From: Crenalkalicoccus roseus
GTDB taxonomy: Bacteria; Pseudomonadota; Alphaproteobacteria; Acetobacterales; Acetobacteraceae
Direction of reading: 5' to 3'
DNA length: 64,000 nt
Assembly (NCBI RefSeq): GCF_004761865.1
Contig: NZ_SJDM01000006.1
Location: forward strand, 120,458-184,457
Part shown: in pieces, positions 16,704 to 24,673 of the stretch
Numbering within the stretch: position 1 is the stretch's first letter
Layout: each line of letters starts with the position of its first letter
Translations under genes and position numbers: made by a program
Notes under the pieces: model-generated
What the model was told of the DNA's origin: nothing
Database searches by the model: none
Seen by the model: only the letters and a program-made list of their open reading frames with translations

Positions 16704-18252
16704 ACACCATGGCCAGCCCTGCCGCGTCCGCCGCCGCGATCACCTCGGCATCGCGGATCGAGCCGCCGGGCTGGATCACCGCCGTCGCGCCCGCCGCCGC
16801 CGCCGCCTCCAGCCCGTCGGCGAAAGGAAAGAAGGCGTCCGAGGCGACGACGGAGCCCCTGGCCAGCGGCTCCGCCAGCCCGGCCGCCTTCGCCGCCGCC
16901 TCCGACTTCCAGGCGGCGATGCGCGCGGAGTCGACCCGGTTCATCTGCCCCGCGCCGATGCCGACCGTGGCCAGGTCCCGGGCATAGACGATGGCGTTGG
17001 ACTTCACGTGCTTGCAGACGCGGAAGGCGAAGAGCAGGTCCGCCATCTCCCGCGGCGTCGGCGCCCGCCGCGTCACCACCCGGAGATCCGCCTCACCCAC
17101 CCGCCCCGCGTCGCGGGACTGCGCGAGGAAGCCGCCGGCGACGGAGCGGAAGGTGAGCCCCGGTTCCGCCGGGTCCGGCACGCCGCCGGCCAGCAGCAGG
17201 CGCAGGTTCTTCTTCCGCGCGAACACCGCCCTCGCCGCCTCGTCCGCATCCGGGGCGATGACGACCTCGGTGAAGATCGCCGTGATCCGCTCGGCGGCGG
17301 CGGCGTCCAGCGGGCGGTTGGCGGCGACGATGCCGCCGAAGGCCGAGACCGGGTCGCAGCGCAGCGCCGCGTCCCAGGCCGCCGCCAGCGTGTCCGCCAC
17401 CGCCACGCCGCAGGGATTGGCGTGCTTGACGATGACGATGGCCGGGCGGTCGAACTCGGCCACGCATTCGAAGGCGGCGTCCGTGTCGTTCAGGTTGTTG
17501 TAGGAAAGCTCCTTGCCCTGCACCTGCCGCGCCGTGGCCACGCCCGGCCGCGTGCCGCCGTCCAGGTAGAAGCCGGCCCGCTGGTGCGGGTTCTCGCCGT
17601 AGCGCAGCGTCTGGCGCAGCACGCCGGCGAGGGCGAGGCGCGGAGGGAACTCCTCGCCCTGCCCACGGGCGAACCAGGCGGCGATCGCGGCATCATAGGC
17701 CGCGGTGCGGGCGTAGGCGGCGGCGGCGAGGCGCCGGCGCGTCGCCAGCGTGGTGCCGCCCCGCTCCGCGATCTCCGCCTGCACCTCGGCGAGGTGCGCG
17801 GGCTCGGTCAGCACCGCGACATGGGCGTGGTTCTTGGCGGCGCTGCGGAGCATCGCGGGGCCGCCGATGTCGATGGTCTCCACGCAGTCGGCGAAGGAGG
17901 CGCCCCGTGCGACCGTGGCCTCGAAGGGGTAGAGGTTCACCGCCACCAGGTCGATCGGCGCGATGCCGTGCGCCTCGGCCTGCGCCAGGTGCGCGGGCAG
18001 GTCGCGGCGGAACAGCAGCCCGCCATGCACCTGCGGCACCAGCGTCTTTACGCGCCCGTCCAGGATCTCGGGGAAGCCGGTGTGCTCGGAGACGTCCCGC
18101 ACCGGCACCCCGGCCTCGCGCAGCGCCCGCGCCGTGCCGCCGGTGGAGAGGATCTCCACCCCCCGCGCGGCGAGGAAGCGGCCGAATTCCACGAGCCCCG
18201 TCTTGTCGGAGACCGAAAGCAGGGCGCGACGGACGGGAACGAGGTCGGTCAT
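16675..18252 (-). CDS. purH: bifunctional AICAR formyltransferase / IMP cyclohydrolase PurH
   Basis: A 525-residue cytosolic enzyme for the last two steps of purine synthesis: formylation of AICAR with 10-formyl-THF, then ring closure to IMP. The N-terminal MGS-like cyclohydrolase domain shows [17 protein letters not shown] at residue 8, [16 protein letters not shown] and [18 protein letters not shown]. The C-terminal transformylase domain shows [10 protein letters not shown] with the key Lys-His near 265 and ends in [16 protein letters not shown]. The ATG at 18252 is chosen over the GTG at 18261 because GGAG lies 8 nt before it. Length is normal. The stop lies 29 bp inside the convergent antiporter gene. 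Confidence 0.97.
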   Translation of the reverse strand: MTDLVPVRRALLSVSDKTGLVEFGRFLAARGVEILSTGGTARALREAGVPVRDVSEHTGFPEILDGRVKTLVPQVHGGLLFRRDLPAHLAQAEAHGIAPIDLVAVNLYPFEATVARGASFADCVETIDIGGPAMLRSAAKNHAHVAVLTEPAHLAEVQAEIAERGGTTLATRRRLAAAAYARTAAYDAAIAAWFARGQGEEFPPRLALAGVLRQTLRYGENPHQRAGFYLDGGTRPGVATARQVQGKELSYNNLNDTDAAFECVAEFDRPAIVIVKHANPCGVAVADTLAAAWDAALRCDPVSAFGGIVAANRPLDAAAAERITAIFTEVVIAPDADEAARAVFARKKNLRLLLAGGVPDPAEPGLTFRSVAGGFLAQSRDAGRVGEADLRVVTRRAPTPREMADLLFAFRVCKHVKSNAIVYARDLATVGIGAGQMNRVDSARIAAWKSEAAAKAAGLAEPLARGSVVASDAFFPFADGLEAAAAAGATAVIQPGGSIRDAEVIAAADAAGLAMVFTGMRHFRH

Positions 18253-18332
18253 GGCGGGCACTCCGGCGGCGGCCGCCCTCTACCGCCCGGTGGGGCGGCG
18301 GGCAATCGCCGGCGCCCGCGGCACGCAAGAAA

Positions 18333-18359
18333 GCACGGCGGCCCGCAGGACCGCCGTGC
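18333..18359 (-). terminator. Rho-independent terminator of the Gly/Gln-rich protein gene
   Basis: On the minus strand GCACGGCGG, 9-nt loop, CCGCCGTGC, then TTTCTT. This is one of the few hairpins in the window with a T-rich tail. It follows the stop at 18397 by about 38 bp. Confidence 0.7.
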
Positions 18360-18396
18360 CCGCCTTCGGCCGGAGCGTGTCCGGCCGCCAGGAATG

Positions 18397-18750
18397 CTAG
18401 CGGCTGCCGCCGGTCGCGCCGCCGGTGGTGCCGGTGCCGCCGGTCGTGCCCGCGCCGCCGGCGCCGGTGCCCGTCGCGCCCGTGCCCGGCGCGCCCGCAC
18501 CGGTGCCGGGCTGGCCCGGACGCTGCGTCTGACCAGCCTGCCCAGCCTGCCCAGCCTGCCCGGTCATGCCGGTCTGACCAGCCTGCCCGGCCTGCCCGGT
18601 CTGCGCCTGGCCGGTCTGTCCGGTCTGCGCCTGGGCGGTCCGCTCGGCCTGCTTCGCCTTGTCGCCGCCTGCCGCATGGGCGAGCGGAGCCGCGGCGATG
18701 CCGAGGGTGAAGGCGCCGGCGATGGCCATGACAGGAATCGAAAACTTCAT
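18397..18750 (-). CDS. small exported Gly/Gln/Thr-rich repeat protein
   Basis: A 117-residue protein. Residues 1-26 are a clear Sec signal (MKFSIPVMAIAGAFTLGIAA ... AHA). After a short charged stretch (GGDKAKQAERTAQ) comes a run of Gly-Gln-Ala/Thr triplets from about residue 41 to 75, for example GQAGQAGQTGMTGQAGQAG. A second low-complexity part made only of Gly, Thr and Ala runs to the end. The triplet Gly-X-Y pattern recalls collagen but has Gln, Ala and Thr rather than Pro, with a one-residue break. No cysteines and no known domain. It has its own T-tailed terminator, so it is a monocistronic gene. Function unknown; a disordered periplasmic or surface protein is likely. Confidence 0.75.
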   Translation of the reverse strand: MKFSIPVMAIAGAFTLGIAAAPLAHAAGGDKAKQAERTAQAQTGQTGQAQTGQAGQAGQTGMTGQAGQAGQAGQTQRPGQPGTGAGAPGTGATGTGAGGAGTTGGTGTTGGATGGSR

Positions 18751-19019
18751 GCGTGTCTCCCGGTCTTAGCGTGGACGGTTGTTTCCGCGCAGCACGCAGG
18801 CAGAGGAACGGGGCCGGCCGGGCCTCGTTCACGGAAGATCCGCCGCCTGAACATTGCCCTCCGAAACCGTTTCGCCGCGGGAGAGAGTCTGGACCCGCTC
18901 AGCGCCATGCGGCTGCGGGGCGAGCAGCAGCGCCGGGCCGGTGAAACCTTCCGCCTTCTCCCGGGCCCCGCTCACGCTGCCTTGACGGCGCGGCGGGAAG
19001 CGCGTGCCGCCAGCCGGCG
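18751..19019. other. intergenic region, no gene seen
   Basis: 269 bp between the start of the Gly/Gln-rich protein gene and the stop of the glycosyltransferase gene, both on the minus strand. It should hold the promoter of the former. A GCTAAG near 18767-18772 on the minus strand could be a -10. No RNA gene or repeat was recognised. Confidence 0.4.
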
Positions 19020-20141
19020 TCAGAGCCCGAGCGCCGCGAGCGTCCGCGCCACCACCCTCGCCTCGTCGAAGCGCTCCAGCGCCCGCGCCCGCCCCGCCTC
19101 GCCCATGCGCCGGCGCAGCGCCGGGTCGGCGACGAGCCGCGCCAGCGCCGCGGCGAGCGGCGCCACCCGCGCCGGCGGTACCAGAAGGCCCGTCCGCCCG
19201 TGCACCACCTGCTCGCGCGGGCCGCGGATGTCGGTCGCCACCACGGGCAGGCCGGAGAGCATCGCCTCGATCACGCTCATCGGCAGCCCCTCGAAATGCG
19301 AGGGCAGCACGAACACGTCCGCCGCGGCCAGCACCCGCGCCACGTCGGCGCGGTAGCCGAGGCGGCGGAGGCGCGGGCCGAGCACGGCGGCGGCGCGATC
19401 GAAGCAGGGCTCCAGATCCTCGCCATGGTCGCTCGGCAGCCGCTCCCCCACCACCCAGAGGGTGGCGTCCGGCACCGCCTCCATCGCCCGCAGCAGCTCT
19501 GGATAGCCCTTGTGCCGCACCAGGCGGGAGACGGCGACGAGGACGCACGCCCCCTCCGCCACGCCGAGCTCCGCCCGCACCGCCGCGCGCGCCGCCGGAT
19601 CGGGACGGAACAGGGTCGGGTCACGCCCGTTCAGCACCGCCACGGCGCGGGGGTGGATGCCGAGGCGCCGCGCATCCGCCGCCTCCTCCTCGCTGACGGT
19701 GAGGAAGGTGTCGGTGATGCGCCCCGCCGCCCATTCCAGGCCGAACGCGAGGCCGCGGCGCCACAGCGGCCCCGGCTGGTTGAACAGGAAGCCGTGGCAG
19801 GTATAGGCGATCCGCGGCAGCCCCGCCGCATCGCGCGCCCGCCAGGCGGCGAGGCGCGCCAGCAGGCCGCTGATCGGCATGTGCGCGTGCACGAGATCGA
19901 AGCGTTCGGCGCGGAACAGGTCGCGCAGCGCACGGTAGGCGCGCGCCTGGGCGCGCGGATCCAGGCTGCGCTCGAGCGGCAGGGGGATGATGCGGAACCC
20001 CTCCCGCCGCGGCAGGTCGAGCAGCGGGCCCTCGGCGCAGATCCCCACCACCTCGTGGCCGCGCGCGCGGGCGCCGCGCATCAGCGGCAGCAGGAAGTGC
20101 CGCAGCGAGAAGTCCACATTGGTGATCTGCGCGACCTTCAC
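19020..20141 (-). CDS. glycosyltransferase family 4 protein
   Basis: A 373-residue GT-B glycosyltransferase. The N-terminal half (KVAQITNVDFSLRHFLLP) includes a conserved VHAHMPISGLLARLAA near residue 85. The C-terminal donor-sugar domain has AVSRLVRHKGYPELLRAM near 205, then the E-x7-E block SHFEGLPMSVIEAMLSG near 290-306 and P-V-V-A-T-D-I-R-G-P-R-E. The N-terminal LLPLMRGARARGHEV style fits transferases of undecaprenyl- or capsule-type pathways, but the acceptor is unknown. It lies 45 bp downstream of the heparinase-like gene in the same direction. Confidence 0.92.
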   Translation of the reverse strand: MKVAQITNVDFSLRHFLLPLMRGARARGHEVVGICAEGPLLDLPRREGFRIIPLPLERSLDPRAQARAYRALRDLFRAERFDLVHAHMPISGLLARLAAWRARDAAGLPRIAYTCHGFLFNQPGPLWRRGLAFGLEWAAGRITDTFLTVSEEEAADARRLGIHPRAVAVLNGRDPTLFRPDPAARAAVRAELGVAEGACVLVAVSRLVRHKGYPELLRAMEAVPDATLWVVGERLPSDHGEDLEPCFDRAAAVLGPRLRRLGYRADVARVLAAADVFVLPSHFEGLPMSVIEAMLSGLPVVATDIRGPREQVVHGRTGLLVPPARVAPLAAALARLVADPALRRRMGEAGRARALERFDEARVVARTLAALGL

Positions 20142-20186
20142 CGCGCCGCCCCCGCGGGGCTCCCGGCCAGCGGCACCGCGGGGTGC

Positions 20187-21857
20187 TCAGCCCTCCGGCG
20201 CCCCGCCCGGCGCCGCGGCCTGCACACGGCCGATCGCCCACTGCACCGTCTCGGTGCCCGCCTCGGCCTGCAGCACCACCTGGCTGGTGCGCCGCGGCTC
20301 GGCACCGCCGAGATACACGCTCTCCTCCACCGCCACACGCGCGCCCTTGGCGCGCAGGCACCAGCCATGGCCGGAGGGCAGGCGCAGCAGCACCCCCTCG
20401 CCGTCCTGCAGCGGGCTCGCCGCCACCGCCGGGTGCAGGTGGAAGCGGACGGCGAAGCCGGGGGGCTTGGCGTCCGGCTCCAGCATCTCCACCAGATCCT
20501 CGCCCCGCAGGTCGTCGCCGGATTCGGAGAGGTAGAGGCGGCGGCGGTGGATGGCGCCGAAGGGCCTGCGCCAGCCGTCATGGCTCGCCTCCAGCCATTG
20601 CGCCCCGCCGGCCTCGTGACGGTCGGCCTCGACGCGTTCGGGGCGGCGGCCGAGCCCCTCCTCGCGCAGCTCGGCGCTGTTGGTGTCGGCCAGCACCAGC
20701 GTCGAATGGGCGGCGGTGGCGCGCAGCGCGTCGCGCCAGGGGCCCTCGGCGGCCGGGGCGGCACCGCAATTGACGATCAGGCGGTCGCGCCCGACCGACA
20801 TCTCGAAGGAAAGGGTGCCGGCATGGGCGAAGCGGTCGGCGCCGCGCGGCAGGCCGGTCGCGGCGTCGCGCGCGCGGCCGGGCGGCGGGGCGCCGGCATC
20901 GGCGATGATCAGGGTGCGGCCGGCCTGCAGGCGATGGAAGCCGCTCTCCTCCAGGAGCAGCGGCGCGCGGCCGCGGGCCTGCCCCTGGGTCAGCACCAGG
21001 TCCACCAGCGCCGCCCCTTCCTCCCGCGTGCCGTTGAACAGCGCCAGCGCGCCGTCGCCATGGCGGAACAGGCGCAGCGCCTGGCCGGCGCGCTCGAGCG
21101 CGGTGGCGAGGATCGGCGGCGCGTTCACCTCGGCGCCGTGCAGCAGGTTGCGGATCTCGATCAGGTCCTGCACCGCGCGCAGGAGCTGGGCCGGGGACCG
21201 CTCCACATGCCCGCCATCGGGGTGGAACTGGCGCTCCAGCTCGCCGGGCAGGAAGCGCAGGGCGCGGGACAGCCAGGCCTCCTCGCCCAGCGCCAGGGCG
21301 GCGGCGATCGCGCCCTTCAGCGTCACCAGCGCGCCGCGGTGCAGCGCCTCGGCGGGCAGGGCGGCGGCGACGCCGCGCGCATCCTGCGCCAGGCGTACCA
21401 TCACCCTGCGGCGGAACCCGTCCTCGGCGGTGGCGGCAAAGAAGTCCCAGTGGCCGAGCCAGGCGGCGATGCGCGCCGCCGCGACCTCCGGGGCCTGAGC
21501 CAGCGCCTGTCCGGCGCCGTGCGCCAGCCAGTCCTCGGCCAGGTCGCGGGCGCGCAGGCGGGCGGCGTCGCTGCCGAGCGCGCGCAGGTCGCGCAGCCAC
21601 TGGAAGCCGTGCGCGGCGGCGCGCCAGGCGACCGACCCCTCGGCATCGTCCCAGCAGCCGGCCCCGCCGCCGCCCTCGGGCAGCGGCTCCAGCCGCCGCG
21701 CGGTCCCGGCCACCTCGAGGACGCCGCCGAGCAGCCTCTCGCCGCGGCCGATATCCCCCGGCCAGAGGTCGCGGAAGGCGCGCGCCGGGGAATCGGGCAC
21801 CTTCACCGGCTTCAGGCCGGAAAGCAGGCGGCGGGTGCTGCGGAGGATCTCGCGCAT
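20187..21857 (-). CDS. heparinase II/III-family protein
   Basis: A 556-residue protein. The first 270 or so residues are an alpha/alpha-toroid (L-R-D-L-R-A-L-G-S-D-A-A-R-L and repeated Trp/Leu-rich helices). The C-terminal beta-sandwich heparinase II/III-like part includes FHRLQAGRTLIIADAGAPPP near 290, F-A-H-A-G-T-L-S-F-E-M near 325 and HSTLVLADTNSAEL near 370. Family members are polysaccharide lyases or carbohydrate-binding enzymes. In alphaproteobacteria this type commonly sits near rsmB, purH or rpe. No signal peptide is seen. The start overlaps the rpe stop by one base (TGATG), so translation is coupled. Substrate unknown. Confidence 0.85.
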   Translation of the reverse strand: MREILRSTRRLLSGLKPVKVPDSPARAFRDLWPGDIGRGERLLGGVLEVAGTARRLEPLPEGGGGAGCWDDAEGSVAWRAAAHGFQWLRDLRALGSDAARLRARDLAEDWLAHGAGQALAQAPEVAAARIAAWLGHWDFFAATAEDGFRRRVMVRLAQDARGVAAALPAEALHRGALVTLKGAIAAALALGEEAWLSRALRFLPGELERQFHPDGGHVERSPAQLLRAVQDLIEIRNLLHGAEVNAPPILATALERAGQALRLFRHGDGALALFNGTREEGAALVDLVLTQGQARGRAPLLLEESGFHRLQAGRTLIIADAGAPPPGRARDAATGLPRGADRFAHAGTLSFEMSVGRDRLIVNCGAAPAAEGPWRDALRATAAHSTLVLADTNSAELREEGLGRRPERVEADRHEAGGAQWLEASHDGWRRPFGAIHRRRLYLSESGDDLRGEDLVEMLEPDAKPPGFAVRFHLHPAVAASPLQDGEGVLLRLPSGHGWCLRAKGARVAVEESVYLGGAEPRRTSQVVLQAEAGTETVQWAIGRVQAAAPGGAPEG

Positions 21858-22519
21858 CAGGCGGCCCCCCGCAGCGCGGCGATGGCCCTGGCATAGTCGG
21901 GCGCGCCGAAGACGGCGGTGCCGGCGACCAGCACATCCGCCCCGGCGGCGCGGCAGCGCGGCGCCGTCTCGGCGGTGACGCCGCCATCCACCTGCAGCGC
22001 GATCGCGCGCCCCGATTCGGCGATCATGCGACGCAGCGCGGCGATCTTGGGCAACTGGCTCTCCAGGAAGGACTGGCCGCCGAAGCCGGGGTTGACCGTC
22101 ATCACCAGCACCAGGTCGCAGAGGTCGAGCACATGCTCCACGGCGGAGACGGGCGTGGCCGGGTTGAGCACCACCCCGGCGCGCCGGCCGAGGGCGCGGA
22201 TGCTCTGCAGCGTGCGGTGCAGGTGCGGCCCGGCCTCGGGATGGACGCTGATCAGGTCCGCCCCCGCCTCGGCGAAGGCTTCGAGGTAGGGATCGGCGGG
22301 GGCGATCATCAGGTGGACGTCGAAGGGCAGCCCGCAGTGCCGGCGCAGCGCCCGCACCAGGGCGGGGCCGAAGCTGATGTTCGGCACGAAATGCCCGTCC
22401 ATGATGTCGAGGTGCAGCCAGTCGGCGCCGGCGGCCTCGATCGCGCGCACCTCCTCGCCGAGGCGGGCGAAGTCGGCGGCCAGCAGGGATGGCGCGATGC
22501 GGGGCGGGTGGGGGAGCAT
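21857..22519 (-). CDS. rpe: ribulose-phosphate 3-epimerase
   Basis: A 220-residue TIM-barrel enzyme interconverting D-ribulose 5-phosphate and D-xylulose 5-phosphate. The motifs are APSLLAADFARLGEEV near residue 9, the metal-binding HLDIMDGHFVPNISFGP (His37, Asp39) near 37, FDVHLMI near 67, MTVNPGFGGQSF near 142 and the metal Asp in LQVDGGV near 178. Length is standard. It is the first gene of a minus-strand pair with the heparinase-like gene. Confidence 0.97.
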   Translation of the reverse strand: MLPHPPRIAPSLLAADFARLGEEVRAIEAAGADWLHLDIMDGHFVPNISFGPALVRALRRHCGLPFDVHLMIAPADPYLEAFAEAGADLISVHPEAGPHLHRTLQSIRALGRRAGVVLNPATPVSAVEHVLDLCDLVLVMTVNPGFGGQSFLESQLPKIAALRRMIAESGRAIALQVDGGVTAETAPRCRAAGADVLVAGTAVFGAPDYARAIAALRGAA

Positions 22520-22734
22520 TTCGGCGGGTTCTAGCGATGGCGGGCGGGCGGCGGCAAGGCGCCCGCCGACGGGGCGGGCCGCGCCTCTCCCCGACTCCCG
22601 GGAAGGGGCGCCTGGGGAGTATTCCCTTAAGGCGGGCTCAACAAAACGATTCTTCTACCTAAAGTTGAGTACTGCTAATGCCGACCGGTCCCCAGCGCCC
22701 CCGCGGCGCCGGGCAGGATCGCGGAGCCGCGTGC
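22520..22734. other. divergent intergenic region with a low-GC patch
   Basis: Between rpe (minus) and the hypothetical gene at 22735 (plus). The stretch 22620-22680 is unusually AT-rich for this genome and holds an inverted pair CTCAAC (22637-22642) / GTTGAG (22664-22669), AGTACT, and a GCTAAT just before 22678. It probably holds the promoter of the hypothetical gene. Confidence 0.4.
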
Positions 22735-23259
22735 ATGCACTGGGCAAACCATTTCGGGCGCACCTCCTTCGTGCCGGCCAACGACCGCACCCCGGGAGGA
22801 GCGCCCTCGCCCGCCACCCTGGCGCTGCTCGCCCGCCTTGGCGAGGCGGAGCGGCACGTGCTGGCCTGGCTGCCCGCCGACGGCTCGGCGCGGGGCGGTG
22901 CCAGCCGGGACATGGTGCATGCCCTGATCCGGCTCCGCGACCTCGGCCTCTGCGGCCGCAGCTTCGGCAAGGGTGGGCGCGGCGCGCGGTGGCACGCGAC
23001 CAGCCAGGGCCTGCGCGTGCAGGCGCTGCTGCGCGGCGATGCGCCCGGCCCCGCCGCGGAGACCCCGTCAGGGCGGCGGCAGGCCCGCGGCGCCCTGCGC
23101 CGCGCCGCGCAGGAGGTGCTCGACGCCTGGCACGGCGTGCGGGCGGCGGGCACCCGGACCGACCCGCTGCCACGCGCCATGGCGCGCCTCCGCGACCTGC
23201 TCGGCGCCGCCGCCCGCGGCAAGGCGGACCGGCCGCAGGCCTCCGCCGGCGGCGACTAG
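22735..23259 (+). CDS. hypothetical protein, possible winged-helix DNA-binding fold
   Basis: Not recognised. The preferred start is ATG at 22735, which has GGAG 8 nt upstream, giving 174 residues; an upstream in-frame ATG at 22678 lacks a ribosome site. Residues about 28-90 (LALLARLGEAERHVLAWL, then DMVHALIRLRDLGLCGRSF, then a Gly/Arg wing ending WHATSQGLRVQALL) read like helix-helix-recognition-helix-wing. The C-terminal third is basic and Ala/Arg rich (RRQARGALRRAAQEV). It is separated from dnaN by a hairpin and opposes it. The protein could be a lineage-specific regulator; the alternative is a non-coding shadow, less likely given the balanced W/H/F content. Confidence 0.5.
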   Translation: MHWANHFGRTSFVPANDRTPGGAPSPATLALLARLGEAERHVLAWLPADGSARGGASRDMVHALIRLRDLGLCGRSFGKGGRGARWHATSQGLRVQALLRGDAPGPAAETPSGRRQARGALRRAAQEVLDAWHGVRAAGTRTDPLPRAMARLRDLLGAAARGKADRPQASAGGD

Positions 23260-23323
23260 AACTTTTTCCGTCCGCCCCGGCTCACGGCCATGCTCCGGCC
23301 GGTTGGACATGTGGGCACCTTCG

Positions 23324-23350
23324 CCCGTTCGGGAGCGCCGCCTGAACGGG
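23324..23350 (-). terminator. hairpin after dnaN (CCCGTTC...GAACGGG type)
   Basis: CCCGTTC (23324-23330), 13-nt loop, GAACGGG (23344-23350), 40 bp past the dnaN stop. The same arms recur at 61374-61401, and a related pair at 30969-30996. Confidence 0.5.
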
Positions 23351-23389
23351 ATGCGTCTGGCGCCTTCCGCGCGCCGTTCCGCGGCGGGG

Positions 23390-24517
23390 CTACACCCGCA
23401 TCGGCATCAGCACGTAGAGCGCCTCCGGCTTCGCCACGTCGGTCACCACGGTGGGCGCGCTGCCGTCGGCGAAGCGGAACTCCACCTGCTCCTCGACCAG
23501 ATCGGTGATGTCGTTCAGGTAGCGGGCCTGGAAGCCGATCTCGATCGGCGACGCCTCGTACTGCACCACCTCCTGGTCCAGCTCCTCCTGCGCCTGGCCC
23601 TGGTCGGGGCTGGCGGCGGAAAGCAGGAGGTGGTTGCGGTCGAGGGAGAGCTTCACCGGGCGCGAGCGCTCGCTGCTGATGGCGGCGACGCGGCCGACCG
23701 CGTCGGCGAAGGCCTTCTTGGACACCCGGAGGACCTTGTCGTTGCCGCGGGGGATCACGCGCTCATACTCGGGGAAGGTGCCGTCGATCAGCTTGCTGGT
23801 GAGCTGGACGGTGCCGACCTCGAAGCGGATCTTGGTGTCGGAGAGGCGGATGGTGACCTCGTCCTGCGTCTCCTCGGCGAGCTTGCGCAGCTCGTTCACC
23901 GTCTTGCGCGGGATGATGACGCCGGGCATGCCGGCCGCCCCCTCGGGCAGCGGCTGCTCCACGCGGGCGAGGCGGTGGCCGTCCGTCGCCACGGCGCGCA
24001 GCACCGGGGTGCCCTCGCTCTCGGTGGCGTGGAGGTAGATGCCGTTCAGGTAGTAGCGCGTCTCCTCGGTGCTGATGGCGAAGCGGGTGCGGTCCACCAG
24101 GTCGCGGAGCTGGGCGGCGGGCAGGCTGAAGCGGTGCGGCAGCTTGCCCTCGGTCATGGAGGGGAAGTCCTCCACCGGCAGCACGGCGAGGGAGGTCTGG
24201 AAGCGCCCGGCGCGCAGCGCCAGCGGCGCGTCGCCGCCCGCCTGGTCGAACTGGATCGTCGCCCCCTCGGGCAGCTTGCGCACGATCTCGTAGAGGGTGG
24301 CGGCGGGGGCGGTGCAGCGGCCGGGACGATCCACCCGCACCCCCGGCACCTCCTCGACCATGGCGATCTCCATGTCGGTGGCGGTCAGGTGCAGCGCGCC
24401 CTCCTGCGCCGCGATCAGCACGTTGGCGAGAATGGGGATGGTGTTGCGGCGCTCCACCACGCTCTGCACATGGGCGAGCGCCCTGAACAGGATCGCCCGT
24501 TCGACCGTGATCCTCAT
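23390..24517 (-). CDS. dnaN: DNA polymerase III subunit beta (sliding clamp)
   Basis: A 375-residue ring subunit that tethers DNA polymerase III to DNA. The three clamp repeats are visible: the N-terminal start MRITVERAILFRALAHVQSV with NTIPILANVLI, the middle domain with LRDLVDRTRFAISTEETRYYLNGIYL near 130-155, and a C-terminal domain ending in VTDVAKPEALYVLMPMRV, whose M-P-M-R-V end is the classical clamp terminus that helps form the peptide-binding pocket. Length is typical. It follows dnaA by 156 bp. recF and gyrB do not follow, which is usual for alphaproteobacteria. Confidence 0.98.
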   Translation of the reverse strand: MRITVERAILFRALAHVQSVVERRNTIPILANVLIAAQEGALHLTATDMEIAMVEEVPGVRVDRPGRCTAPAATLYEIVRKLPEGATIQFDQAGGDAPLALRAGRFQTSLAVLPVEDFPSMTEGKLPHRFSLPAAQLRDLVDRTRFAISTEETRYYLNGIYLHATESEGTPVLRAVATDGHRLARVEQPLPEGAAGMPGVIIPRKTVNELRKLAEETQDEVTIRLSDTKIRFEVGTVQLTSKLIDGTFPEYERVIPRGNDKVLRVSKKAFADAVGRVAAISSERSRPVKLSLDRNHLLLSAASPDQGQAQEELDQEVVQYEASPIEIGFQARYLNDITDLVEEQVEFRFADGSAPTVVTDVAKPEALYVLMPMRV

Positions 24518-24578
24518 GCCACCCAGGCTCCCCCGGCCATCGCGCCGTCCTCGTTCCGCATCCCTGCCTGCCGCGCGC

Positions 24579-24597
24579 CGACGGGGGCGCCCCGTCG
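24579..24597. other. perfect hairpin in the dnaA-dnaN gap
   Basis: CGACGGGG, 3-nt centre, CCCCGTCG, positioned between the dnaA stop and the dnaN start. It may attenuate or process the dnaA-dnaN transcript. No protein-coding sign in the gap. Confidence 0.45.
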
Positions 24598-24673
24598 AAG
24601 CGGATTCGCAAGCAGGGTAAGGTAAGCCGTCCTGCCTTCCCCACCAAGCCCGCCGGGCCGTGCCGGGGGCGGA

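Noticed and set aside
22678..22734. Start of the hypothetical gene at ATG 22678
   Set aside because: No ribosome site, and the extra residues are Pro/Arg/Gly-rich; the ATG at 22735 has GGAG at 8 nt.
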